Shown here piece after piece: positions 6,885 to 12,779 of a DNA stretch of 41,441 nt. Under the pieces are notes generated by a model, which did no database searches, had not been told where the DNA came from, and worked only from the letters and a program-made list of their open reading frames with translations. Both the position numbers and the translations under genes were made by a program. Position 1 is the stretch's first letter. Every line of letters starts with the position of its first letter. Origin of the DNA: a virus; IMG/VR virus record IMGVR_UViG_3300044800_000256, positions 1 to 41,441 of that record; one strand, written 5' to 3'.

Positions 6885-6913
6885 AAGGTAGTTGATTCCC
6901 GCACAAATGTCAA
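6885..6913 (-). promoter_or_regulatory. sigma70-like promoter for the transposase unit
   Basis: Minus strand TTGACA, a 17-nt spacer, and TACCTT as -10. The perfect -35 and ideal spacing make this one of the better promoters in the left arm. It reads into the 87-aa gene, transposase and 48-aa gene. Confidence 0.5.
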
Positions 6914-6936
6914 GAAGAAAATGAGGAATTTCTGTG

Positions 6937-6967
6937 GATAAGGGAATTAAATACATAATTCCCTATC
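6937..6967. repeat. inverted repeat GGGAATTA...TAATTCCC
   Basis: An 8-bp perfect inverted repeat with a 6-nt loop, extendable with GATA/TATC and one bulge. It overlaps the CTTTGATAG copy at the upstream border of the transposase unit. It could be a transposon end remnant, a hairpin or an operator. Confidence 0.4.
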
Positions 6968-6971
6968 AAAG
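6963..6971 (-). repeat. CTTTGATAG element, copy 6 (start-associated form)
   Basis: Minus strand CTTTGATAGGGAATT is followed directly by ATG 6956, an in-frame upstream start of the 87-aa gene. Confidence 0.6.
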
Positions 6972-6993
6972 AGAGTTGGACTAAGCAGGCTGT

Positions 6994-7305
6994 TTACTTT
7001 TTCCGCTTGTCAGCATAGAAAGCGCGAGCTTCAGCCTTCAGCGCGGCAATTGCTTCAGGAGTGAAAACGCTGAAATGTTGTTCGTCCAGATTTTTTTGAG
7101 TGGCGCTGGCACGCTTGCGCGAAAGGACTTTGTGGAAGTCGCCGAAAACTTCAAAGGTGATCGAGCCATCTTTTACAAAGTGAATGTGAGCGGAGGAAAC
7201 AAGCTGGTTTTTATTGCATTTTCTTGTGCTGATTTCAATCTCTGCAGCGCCTGCTTCGCTGTTCAGCTCCGAAATGGGGATAATCTGTTTTGGTTCCTGT
7301 GCCAT
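6994..7305 (-). CDS. 103-aa hypothetical protein
   Basis: The product begins MAQEPKQIIPISEL at ATG 7305; the ribosome site is weak, and the frame is open further upstream to 7467. It contains a beta-like segment (SSAHIHFVKDGSITFEVFG) and a C-terminal helix rich in Ala, Lys and Arg (EAIAALKAEARAFYADKRKK). It lies between the CTTTGATAG element preceding the transposase unit and the 108-aa gene. No domain recognised. Confidence 0.55.
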   Translation of the reverse strand: MAQEPKQIIPISELNSEAGAAEIEISTRKCNKNQLVSSAHIHFVKDGSITFEVFGDFHKVLSRKRASATQKNLDEQHFSVFTPEAIAALKAEARAFYADKRKK

Positions 7306-7387
7306 GGTCAAGACTCGATTCTGCCGATAATCGGCGGTTGTGTGTTGTGGTTGAATTGGTAAGGAATTCTTACAAATTGAAATGAAA

Positions 7388-7714
7388 CTATTCCGCGTGA
7401 TTCGCTTCCGGATCATACTTCCACATGCCGCAAACAGAGCAGAATCCAATGAAGTCTTTATCCTCAAACGAATGCGGTGTTTGAGCCGGATTCATAGGAA
7501 CCACGGCAGGCGTGGGCTGTACGGATGCGTCTTCAGACACTTTCCAGCCGCCCACGGTGTTTCCGTTGAAGTCGCGCAGTATTCCATTCTCGCCGTCTGC
7601 GAGGTCGCGGCTGTTGTCTTGCAGTGCCATTACCGCACTCGAAAGCGCGCCAGCTACGTCCCACGGGGTTCTCATGGCATCATTGCCCAACTCAATTTCA
7701 AGCGTGAATTTCAT
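7388..7714 (-). CDS. 108-aa phage hypothetical with C-terminal CxxC
   Basis: GAGGACTCC precedes ATG 7714. The N-terminal half (MKFTLEIELGNDAMRTPWDV, then SSAVMALQDNSRDLADG) has the look of a family common in phages, with IRD-like GILRDFNGNTVGGW following. The C-terminal tail carries FCSVCGMWKYD, a single CxxC. It is the first gene downstream of one of the two duplicated intergenic cassettes (palindrome plus CTTTGATAG). Function unknown. Confidence 0.65.
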   Translation of the reverse strand: MKFTLEIELGNDAMRTPWDVAGALSSAVMALQDNSRDLADGENGILRDFNGNTVGGWKVSEDASVQPTPAVVPMNPAQTPHSFEDKDFIGFCSVCGMWKYDPEANHAE

Positions 7715-7765
7715 GGAGTCCTCAATTTCGCCGGTTCGCCGGTCCGGTTGAAAAAACCTGGTCAC

Positions 7766-7774
7766 CTATCAAAG
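7766..7774 (-). repeat. CTTTGATAG element, copy 7 (GACCA form)
   Basis: Minus strand CTTTGATAGGTGACCAGG then TTTTTTCAACCGG. It overlaps the edge of the 17-bp palindrome (shared ACTTT), inside duplicated cassette A. Confidence 0.65.
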
Positions 7775-7789
7775 TCCGGATTCTGGACT
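7773..7789. promoter_or_regulatory. 17-bp palindrome, copy 2
   Basis: AGTCCGGATTCTGGACT, 59 bp upstream of the start at 7714, adjacent to a CTTTGATAG element. Confidence 0.55.
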
Positions 7790-7795
7790 TTGCGC

Positions 7796-7870
7796 CTATT
7801 CTTCGTCGCCTTGTGTCATCTGCTTGAAGTCGTGCTCCCATTCGGGTATGCGTACACGCCATGTTGTCAT
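7796..7870 (-). pseudogene. 24-aa frame, probable remnant of a duplicated gene end
   Basis: The frame starts ATG 7870, overlapping the stop of the upstream 93-aa gene as ATGA, and ends ...DFKQMTQGDEE. The last residues resemble the end of the 153-aa protein at 8557-9018 (DFELVTQGDEE), and the DNA beyond the stop is the duplicated cassette. The simplest reading is a tail left after recombination between two copies of the cassette. It could still be translated as a microprotein. Confidence 0.4.
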
Positions 7871-8148
7871 TGATCCACTCTCCCTTTCGCTGTATACTGC
7901 ATCCGTTTACGAATCTTGAGATTGTATCCAATTGTTTCAAGCTCCGTTCGAAGTTCCTCATATTCTGGTTCGCTTGCAGGAATAGTGCGGCGAATAACAG
8001 ATATACCGTCAGCCGCTCCATGCTGCCCAATATGTTCGTAACTATCGCAAAATCCATTCCCTACATAATCGGTAGGAAACAGAGCGATAATTCCAGTCCC
8101 ATTATTGCCAGACCACTTGCGGAAAATAACTACGGTCTCGTCTCCCAT
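7867..8148 (-). CDS. 93-aa hypothetical protein
   Basis: GGAGGATTAATC before ATG 8148 is a textbook ribosome site. The product (MGDETVVIFRKWSGN...) has the segments IALFPTDYVGNGFCDSYEHI and EPEYEELRTELETIGYNLKI; the sequence resembles small phage proteins that follow a conserved DYxGN-C-SYxHxGQHG pattern, but no named family is claimed. Upstream lies a GAGAGAG/CTCTCTC hairpin region without a gene. Confidence 0.65.
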   Translation of the reverse strand: MGDETVVIFRKWSGNNGTGIIALFPTDYVGNGFCDSYEHIGQHGAADGISVIRRTIPASEPEYEELRTELETIGYNLKIRKRMQYTAKGRVDQ

Positions 8149-8247
8149 GATTAATCCTCCTCTGAAAATTGGTGAGAGAGCTTGCCTACTCTCTCTGCCG
8201 GGTACCGTCCGGACGCTACCGCTTGCCCGCGGTGGGCGCGGCGGAGG

Positions 8248-8439
8248 CTAGTGAACATCTGCATTCTTGGCGAGCCGCTCTCCTTCGTGCTTGGTCCCGT
8301 AGCAGTCGCACGGCTTGCCATGATTACAAGCTATGTACCGGCTATCCACTACCCATGCTTGGTGGTAATAGTCGTATCCGGTAACAGCATCATCCGCCGT
8401 GGCGTTTTCGCGAGAACTTCTCAATGCTGCATAGGTCAT
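8248..8439 (-). CDS. 63-aa Cys/His protein, family with 12348-12551
   Basis: CAGGAGCAGAAA precedes ATG 8439. The core HQAWVVDSRYIACNH-GKPCDCYGTKHEGE is clearly paralogous to NQAWTVDGRYVVCEHPGKCNCYGTRHAGE in the product of 12348-12551. The conserved C-x-H-x3-C-x-C-Y-G-T-x-H spacing (about residues 42-54) suggests one metal site. It is the first gene after duplicated cassette B. No database family recognised. Confidence 0.65.
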   Translation of the reverse strand: MTYAALRSSRENATADDAVTGYDYYHQAWVVDSRYIACNHGKPCDCYGTKHEGERLAKNADVH

Positions 8440-8526
8440 TTTCTGCTCCTGTGCGGATTGGTGATCCGCTGATTTCATATCTCAAATTTCGCCGGTTCGC
8501 CGGTCCGGTTGAAAAAATTTGGTCAC

Positions 8527-8535
8527 CTATCAAAG
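8527..8535 (-). repeat. CTTTGATAG element, copy 8 (GACCAAA form)
   Basis: Minus strand CTTTGATAGGTGACC then AAATTTTTTCAACCGG, inside cassette B and abutting a 17-bp palindrome. Confidence 0.65.
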
Positions 8536-8550
8536 TCCGGAATCTGGACT
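8534..8550. promoter_or_regulatory. 17-bp palindrome, copy 3
   Basis: AGTCCGGAATCTGGACT, about 95 bp upstream of the start at 8439, inside duplicated cassette B. Confidence 0.55.
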
Positions 8551-8556
8551 CTGCGC

Positions 8557-9018
8557 CTATTCTTCGTCGCCCTGCGTTACAAGTTCGAAGTCGAAGCCAT
8601 CCGGACAGCTCGGGCCGCTCGCATCGCAGACGGACCATTGCGCGCCACTGGGCAGATGCTCTACCCACCATTGGCCATGCTCGAAAAAGGTGCGGAATTC
8701 CACGTACCGGCGGGCGGGATTGACTAACGCTTTCTTGGCTGCTTTCAAGATTCGCGTTTCCATGGTGGGAGTGTTGGTTTCAGTGTCCAGCTTCAGCGTA
8801 AAAGACGATAAACAACTGAATCCCTGCCCTATTCCGGGACCAGTAGAGTGATAGGCCGCAGGCCAATTGCGAACAGACTTGACCAGATAAGCAGCACAGT
8901 CAATTTCCGTTTTTCCGGTAAAGACGGGTTGACCGTCCAAAGATACGGAATGCTTGCCGGGAGTGCTGCACACCTGGATTAGTTTTGGCGTTAGTTGCTG
9001 GATCTTTGCGAGTGTCAT
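8557..9018 (-). CDS. 153-aa hypothetical protein
   Basis: ATG 9018 (MTLAKIQQLTPKLIQ) is preferred because a GC-rich intergenic hairpin lies just upstream, although its ribosome site is weak; the frame is open to 9297. The protein has SLDGQPVFTGKTEIDC in the N-terminal half and FFEHGQWWVEHLPSGAQWSV near the C-terminus, then an acidic end (ELVTQGDEE). The tail is shared with the remnant at 7796-7870. No known domain seen. Confidence 0.55.
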   Translation of the reverse strand: MTLAKIQQLTPKLIQVCSTPGKHSVSLDGQPVFTGKTEIDCAAYLVKSVRNWPAAYHSTGPGIGQGFSCLSSFTLKLDTETNTPTMETRILKAAKKALVNPARRYVEFRTFFEHGQWWVEHLPSGAQWSVCDASGPSCPDGFDFELVTQGDEE

Positions 9019-9033
9019 CGGTGGTCTTTCTAT

Positions 9034-9068
9034 CCTTGCCCGCGTACAGCCCACGGGCGGGCGTAAGG
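9034..9068 (-). other. GC-rich intergenic hairpin 1
   Basis: GCCCGC (9038-9043) pairs with GCGGGC (9057-9062), flanked by CCTT/AAGG. The same TTGCCCGCGTAC...CACGGGCGGGC sequence recurs at 10711-10740. No U-tract follows on the minus strand, so it is more likely a processing, pausing or stability hairpin than a complete intrinsic terminator. Confidence 0.5.
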
Positions 9069-9100
9069 TTACAAACCTGTTTTGTTCATTTTGCGGAAAA

Positions 9101-9313
9101 TCAGGTGGTCCGGGATACGCGCCACGGCACAAAGGTACGGGGCTTTGAATCCGGATACTCATCTGTTTTCCATCCGTTTTCGTGCATCCATGGGTAAAGG
9201 CCGGATAGATCATTGAAAACTGGCGATAGCGCATTATGGTTGGTATCTGCGATGAAACAGCCCGTTCGTCCGCTGATACGGTCTCGGCATTGAACATTCA
9301 TTCTGTATTTCAT
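9101..9313 (-). CDS. 70-aa hypothetical protein
   Basis: The start ATG 9313 abuts the TAA of the upstream gene (TAA-ATG), with an AGGGGGC ribosome site inside that gene, so the pair is coupled. The product (MKYRMNVQCRDRISG...) is rich in aromatic residues, with LYPWMHENGWKTDEYPD in the second half. No motif or family recognised. Confidence 0.55.
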   Translation of the reverse strand: MKYRMNVQCRDRISGRTGCFIADTNHNALSPVFNDLSGLYPWMHENGWKTDEYPDSKPRTFVPWRVSRTT

Positions 9314-9550
9314 TTACAGCCCCCTTCCCGCAAGAATGGCCTTGCGTGCCTTGTCTTTGAATCCTTTGGTGAACCACTCCGGATTATCCCAGTTCACTTG
9401 CCCGGTACCGTAGTCAACCGGGTAATCAGTGCGGAATCCGTCTTTTGTTGCGGCAACGTATGCCCGCTTGCCGTTGATCGTTGCCGTTACCAGCGCTTCG
9501 CCGTTTACGTGGACATAAACCGCGCGTTCATCTTCGAAAGTCGTGTACAT
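9314..9550 (-). CDS. 78-aa hypothetical protein
   Basis: AAAGGCGG precedes ATG 9550. The N-terminal 35 residues look beta-rich (RAVYVHVNGEALVTATINGKR... pattern), followed by a Trp-containing segment NWDNPEWFTKGFKDKARKAI that is probably helical. It is coupled to the 70-aa gene downstream. The function is unknown. Confidence 0.55.
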   Translation of the reverse strand: MYTTFEDERAVYVHVNGEALVTATINGKRAYVAATKDGFRTDYPVDYGTGQVNWDNPEWFTKGFKDKARKAILAGRGL

Positions 9551-9560
9551 TTTTCCGCCT

Positions 9561-9692
9561 TTACAGAACCGCTGTTAGTTCGTCCAGAATTGCGCGGATT
9601 AAGCGCATAGGAATTCCGGTTTCCGCTGCAATGTCTTGTGAGGTTCGACCTTTGCGCCATAACGCAACAATGATTTTTTCTGTTTCAGACAT
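9561..9692 (-). CDS. 43-aa minimal helix-turn-helix protein
   Basis: The start ATG 9692 follows an AAGAGAACG-type ribosome site. The whole product is one HTH: EKIIVALWRKGRTSQDIAAE, then TGIPMRLIRAILDEL, with the glycine of the turn and the second helix reading TSQDIAAETGIP, similar to sigma region 4, GcrA or resolvase-type HTH. At 43 aa it could act only as a small DNA-binding regulator or accessory protein. The frame continues upstream to 10031 as a shadow of the next gene. Confidence 0.55.
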   Translation of the reverse strand: MSETEKIIVALWRKGRTSQDIAAETGIPMRLIRAILDELTAVL

Positions 9693-9765
9693 AAAATCGT
9701 TCTCTTTTCCGTTGTTGATAGTCTGCGCTTTAATAATATCGGAGACTGTTACCGATATCACAAAG

Positions 9766-10224
9766 CTATTCAATTGACCACTTTGCAGCCTCATAGCCAG
9801 GCAATGCGGTAATGAGATTCCCGCGCAGTTTTTCGCAAACACGCTTCGCCTGCGAGGTTTTCCAACCGTCATGCTCACAAGACTGGTATTCATAGCAATC
9901 AATGAGTTTGAGCGCTTCAACCACGGTAGGGATGCGCGCGGGACTGTGGAAGACATACGGAACAAGCCAGTAAGGCTCACACGGGCCGGGCAGGCGTTCA
10001 GGCGTGCCGACTGTATCCGGATAGCGCGCATTAATGCTCAAAATATTTTCATGAATGAGCACGTTTCCGAGCTCGCCCAGTGGGTCCTCAGTGCGGGGCA
10101 GAATATCAGCCCATTTCATGGAATCTTCCCACCGTCGCGCGTCTTTTTCAGAGTGTGACGGACCGCATGCGACTACTGCAATGATTGCGTCGATCTGGTT
10201 TTTGCTTACCATGAATGCAGACAT
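9766..10224 (-). CDS. 152-aa conserved phage hypothetical
   Basis: The protein has dense conserved-looking segments: CGPSHSEKDARRWEDSMKWA near the N-terminus, PYWLVPYVFHSPARIPTVVE in the middle, and CEHDGWKTSQAKRVCEKL near the C-terminus. ATG 10224 is used; ATG 10248 or 10212 are alternatives and none has a strong ribosome site. The start lies about 55 bp downstream of a 17-bp palindrome and a degenerate GGTAACCAAAATTCAACCGG element. No enzymatic motif recognised. Confidence 0.6.
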   Translation of the reverse strand: MSAFMVSKNQIDAIIAVVACGPSHSEKDARRWEDSMKWADILPRTEDPLGELGNVLIHENILSINARYPDTVGTPERLPGPCEPYWLVPYVFHSPARIPTVVEALKLIDCYEYQSCEHDGWKTSQAKRVCEKLRGNLITALPGYEAAKWSIE

Positions 10225-10278
10225 TGATTTTTTCCATTTCTGGCGCATTGCGCCGGTTGAATTTTGGTTACCTGGTGC

Positions 10279-10295
10279 AGTCCAGAATTCGGACT
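10279..10295. promoter_or_regulatory. 17-bp palindrome, copy 4 (variant)
   Basis: AGTCCAGAATTCGGACT keeps both 5-bp arms. On the minus strand it is followed by GGTAACCAAAATTCAACCGG, a degenerate form of the GGTGACCAAATTTTTTCAACCGG that follows palindromes 2 and 3, although CTTTGATAG itself is missing. Confidence 0.5.
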
Positions 10296-10298
10296 CGA

Positions 10299-10697
10299 TT
10301 ACGCCAAACGAAAAACGCGAAAATCTGCCTGCAGGTGAATGCCGTTATGAGCACAGACATAGTTTTCGCTGAAAAACCAAACTGTCGCCGGGCGCGTTTC
10401 ACCCGTAGGAAGGATCTGGTCTATCAAAATAGGGGAATCAAGGCCGCCGCTATACGATGCACTGCCCACAGACAGATAAAATCCGTTGTGGTCACCCGCG
10501 TAAGACGAGAGCTGTACTCTATCGCCCCAATGGTGAGCAATGCGGAATTGGCCTTTCGGAGTGTCTACCCAATCGCCTACGCGCGGCCCTTGAATCGCGT
10601 TATAGACGCGCATCCGTTCAGAGAGAATCGCTTCATTGATTGGGCGCGCGCGGCGTTTGGCTTCCCGTAAAATTCCTTCAGTGCTGTAATCGGTCAT
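10299..10697 (-). CDS. 132-aa hypothetical protein
   Basis: GGGGAAAACGCA precedes ATG 10697. The product (MTDYSTEGILREAKRRARP...) has a basic helical N-terminus, then GPRVGDWVDTPKGQFRIAHHWGDRVQLS, which reads like a small beta-barrel domain, and SENYVCAHNGIHL near the C-terminus. It follows a GC-rich hairpin at 10711-10740. No family recognised. Confidence 0.6.
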   Translation of the reverse strand: MTDYSTEGILREAKRRARPINEAILSERMRVYNAIQGPRVGDWVDTPKGQFRIAHHWGDRVQLSSYAGDHNGFYLSVGSASYSGGLDSPILIDQILPTGETRPATVWFFSENYVCAHNGIHLQADFRVFRLA

Positions 10698-10710
10698 TGC
10701 GTTTTCCCCT

Positions 10711-10740
10711 TTGCCCGCGTACCAGCCCACGGGCGGGCAA
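10711..10740 (-). other. GC-rich intergenic hairpin 2
   Basis: TTGCCCGC (10711-10718) pairs perfectly with GCGGGCAA (10733-10740). It lies between the 156-aa gene and the 132-aa gene and shares its sequence with hairpin 1. Confidence 0.5.
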
Positions 10741-10744
10741 ATGT

Positions 10745-11215
10745 CTAATTCCAGCGTGCCGCAGCGAGAAAACGGCCCGTTTGTTTGGCCAGCTCATAAG
10801 CGCTATCGGGATTCCAAGTCTTTGCAATGCCGAATTGCATATAACGCCCATCGGGCAACAAAGCGCCGATATGAACGTAATAACCTTCTGATCCACCTTC
10901 GACGGCATAGGCTATCAATTCGTGAAAGTCTTGAGGGATGAGAGACGGGGAAACGCCGGGTTTCGCTTTAAGGCCAGATTCGCCCACCAGGTCAAAGTCC
11001 AGGGAAAAGCTGTACTCTTCTGCCAGCTTGCCAAACTGCGCGTTTATCGCCTTGAGCAAGGAATGAACCGTCGACATTGTGACAACGTGGTACCGGTCCA
11101 GGTTTTGATCAGGGTACGCAGCGCGCGCCTTGCTGTGATCCGTAAAGGTTCCCAATGGGGTTACATATGAATCCTTGCGGAGAATGAAGTCAGTAATCAT
11201 ATCGCTGGTTCGCAT
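10745..11215 (-). CDS. 156-aa hypothetical protein
   Basis: GGAGAAAACACGAAA precedes ATG 11215. The product starts MRTSDMITDFILRKDSYVTP, has an N-terminal alpha/beta-looking half, and an internal acidic region with SFSLDFDLVGES, then GYYVHIGALLPDGRYMQFGI. It is upstream of the 132-aa gene and separated from the DUF932-like gene by a strong GC hairpin. No recognisable domain. Confidence 0.6.
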   Translation of the reverse strand: MRTSDMITDFILRKDSYVTPLGTFTDHSKARAAYPDQNLDRYHVVTMSTVHSLLKAINAQFGKLAEEYSFSLDFDLVGESGLKAKPGVSPSLIPQDFHELIAYAVEGGSEGYYVHIGALLPDGRYMQFGIAKTWNPDSAYELAKQTGRFLAAARWN

Positions 11216-11261
11216 TTTCGTGTTTTCTCCAAATTTGTAGTGGTTGAAATGCGGGCGGAAT

Positions 11262-11282
11262 GGGCGGGCATTGCGCCCGCCC
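11262..11282 (-). other. GC-rich intergenic hairpin 3
   Basis: GGGCGGGC, a 5-nt loop, and GCCCGCCC form a perfect 8-bp stem between the DUF932-like gene and the 156-aa gene. There is no U-tract on the minus strand, so termination is uncertain. Confidence 0.5.
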
Positions 11283-11295
11283 GCAGGCGTGAGAG

Positions 11296-12237
11296 CTAGG
11301 CAGCTACAGCCACGCCCTTTAGTTCCGCCATACGCTCGGCCAGCATCCAGAGAGCGCGATTCAATTTCACGTCCTGGTCAATGCCTTTCACTTCGCGCGT
11401 GGTCACGCGGCGAAAGGTGCGCTGTTTTGTGTTTGGATCAATGCCGCGCGCAGTACCATGCAAACCGCCGCGAATCACGTTTTCCTGAACCACGTTCAGG
11501 GTGTGCCACAGATCCGGTTTTGGTGCGGCGGGTTTGCGATAGTCGATAAGCCCTTCTGCATCGGCTTCACGGCGCGGACGCAAGAGCTGTTCTGCAGTGA
11601 TAGGCGATTTAATCACACCTTCCACATCGGCAAAGCGTAGCTGGCGGGCTGCATCGGCAAAGGCTACCTGCTCGCCCGCCGACAGCTGGATCTGGTTCCA
11701 CTCATCCGCGCGCGCTAGCGCTTTTTCAGACTGACCGACAATCTGAAAGGATCCTTCGATAACCTGGTCGACGATGTTTCCTTTGTGCATGATTGAAAGC
11801 ATCTGAACCGTGGAATCTGCAACCATGAGCCCGTTTGAGCAAACCAGCCGGAACAAACCGGCAGAAAGTTTGTATGCGCTGGTGCCATCATGGCTATTTA
11901 CTAAAATCACTTCCGGCACGGAATCGCCTACACGCTGAATTGCGCTGAATGAATCGGGATGGCGGAAACGAATCAGATGTTTAGTGAAGTCTTCTTTGCC
12001 CGCCAACCTGCAGCGGCTCTGAGTGGCCTTGAAAGGCTGAAAGCCCTCGCGCATGAGACCGGCGATAATATCGGAAGTTGGGATATAGGTATAGCGCAGA
12101 GAGCGCGATTCGTGGGCAGCCGTGGCGAAAGCGGACGGCGCATAGTGGCGGAGTGCATCCAGGGTAAGCGGGGTTTGCTGGCGGAGAGCTACTCCGGGAT
12201 TGATTGCGGCGCCGATAGAAAAATTGTGTGCGTTCAT
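11296..12237 (-). CDS. DUF932-like phage/plasmid protein
   Basis: This 313-aa protein (start ATG 12237, AGAGG upstream; the frame is open to 12318) has the layout of the DUF932 family found in phages and plasmids: an N-terminal segment with LRYTYIPTSDIIAGLMREGF, then KHLIRFRHP, PEVILVNSHDGTSAYKLSAG, FRLVCSNGLMVAD in the centre, and a helical C-terminus with ALWMLAERMAEL. Family members are abundant in phages and plasmids, but their function is not established. It is near the promoter-proximal end of the leftward operon, which suggests a high-level early role. Confidence 0.8.
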   Translation of the reverse strand: MNAHNFSIGAAINPGVALRQQTPLTLDALRHYAPSAFATAAHESRSLRYTYIPTSDIIAGLMREGFQPFKATQSRCRLAGKEDFTKHLIRFRHPDSFSAIQRVGDSVPEVILVNSHDGTSAYKLSAGLFRLVCSNGLMVADSTVQMLSIMHKGNIVDQVIEGSFQIVGQSEKALARADEWNQIQLSAGEQVAFADAARQLRFADVEGVIKSPITAEQLLRPRREADAEGLIDYRKPAAPKPDLWHTLNVVQENVIRGGLHGTARGIDPNTKQRTFRRVTTREVKGIDQDVKLNRALWMLAERMAELKGVAVAA

Positions 12238-12347
12238 TCTGAATCCTCTGATTCTCGGAACTATGGTTCCCGTTTCGCGCTTAGACTTCGCTGAGTCGCG
12301 CTTTTTCAGCACCAGCACCGTTTAGCTGGTGGACGGGAAAACCCCGT

Positions 12348-12551
12348 CTAGTCGTTAGCCGTGGGCAGATTTTCAATCGGTGCGAGTTCGCCCGCGTGCC
12401 GCGTGCCGTAGCAGTTGCATTTTCCGGGATGCTCACAGACGACATACCGCCCGTCCACCGTCCAGGCCTGATTTACATAATCAAAATGCGGACCGGTGGG
12501 CCGTCTGACTGGCTCAACAGGCAAAGACTGTGCAAAGAGGAAAATTTCCAT
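12348..12551 (-). CDS. 67-aa Cys/His protein, first gene of left arm
   Basis: AAGGATCAAA precedes ATG 12551. The C-terminal half NQAWTVDGRYVVCEHPGKCN-CYGTRHAGE is paralogous to the product of 8248-8439, with the same Cys/His spacing. Both proteins have dissimilar N-termini. It is the most upstream leftward gene, facing the divergent regulator at 12780. An in-frame extension with CKCGMDEC upstream (from ATG about 12648) is open but lacks a ribosome site. Function unknown. Confidence 0.6.
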   Translation of the reverse strand: MEIFLFAQSLPVEPVRRPTGPHFDYVNQAWTVDGRYVVCEHPGKCNCYGTRHAGELAPIENLPTAND

Positions 12552-12779
12552 TTTGATCCTTTCCGGGCTGTGAGCGGTGAAGCACTCATCCATGCCGCAT
12601 TTACAGACTGCGCCTTTCTTCACTAAAGTGTCAATACAAAAACGCATAAGAGTGAAAATAAATAACAGCACTGAGGTGTAATCTTTAAAAACAGTCCGGA
12701 ATCTGGACTCTGTAGCCCGTCCGGATCCGGCGGCCCGTTTTTTTGTGCCGAAAACCGCGCCCCGTAATAGAGTGGCCTT
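12552..12779. promoter_or_regulatory. divergent control region
   Basis: No convincing gene in 228 bp. On the minus strand it holds a TTGACA near 12631, a TTACACCTCAGTG sequence, and AT-rich DNA. The 17-bp palindrome (12693-12709) lies roughly midway between the two divergent starts. A CGGCCCGTTTTTTT run near 12731-12744 recurs inverted at about 13580. The plus-strand -10 for the regulator gene may be TAATAG near 12765. Exact promoters cannot be fixed by eye. Confidence 0.4.
12693..12709. promoter_or_regulatory. 17-bp palindrome, copy 5
   Basis: AGTCCGGAATCTGGACT in the divergent gap, 71 bp before the RHH-like gene start and 142 bp before the leftward gene start. Confidence 0.6.

Larger units (their letters stand above)
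7721..7810 (-). repeat. duplicated intergenic cassette, copy A
   Basis: About 90 bp nearly identical to 8481-8571 (a handful of mismatches). In leftward order it contains the end of a frame coding TQGDEE, the 17-bp palindrome, CTTTGATAGGTGACC, a T-run and TTCAACCGGACCGGCGAACC. It precedes the 108-aa gene. Confidence 0.75.
8481..8571 (-). repeat. duplicated intergenic cassette, copy B
   Basis: Near-identical to 7721-7810, with the same order of TQGDEE codons, 17-bp palindrome, CTTTGATAGGTGACC and TTCAACCGGACCGGCGAACC. It lies between the 153-aa gene and the 63-aa Cys/His gene. Confidence 0.75.

Noticed and set aside
5658-6941. 427-aa plus-strand frame opposite the transposase
   Set aside because: It is antisense to an unmistakable IS1595 transposase and its 87-aa partner, so it is a shadow.
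7722-8057. Open frame ending ...DQVFSTGPANRRN, similar to the end of a frame at 8390-8671
   Set aside because: The shared ending is just the duplicated CTTTGATAG cassette read in a frame with no ribosome site; the real genes here use other frames with strong starts (8148, 7714).
10421-10433. CTATCAAAATAG resembling the CTTTGATAG element
   Set aside because: It lies inside the coding sequence of the 132-aa gene, codes normal residues (PILIDQ) and is not at a gene boundary.
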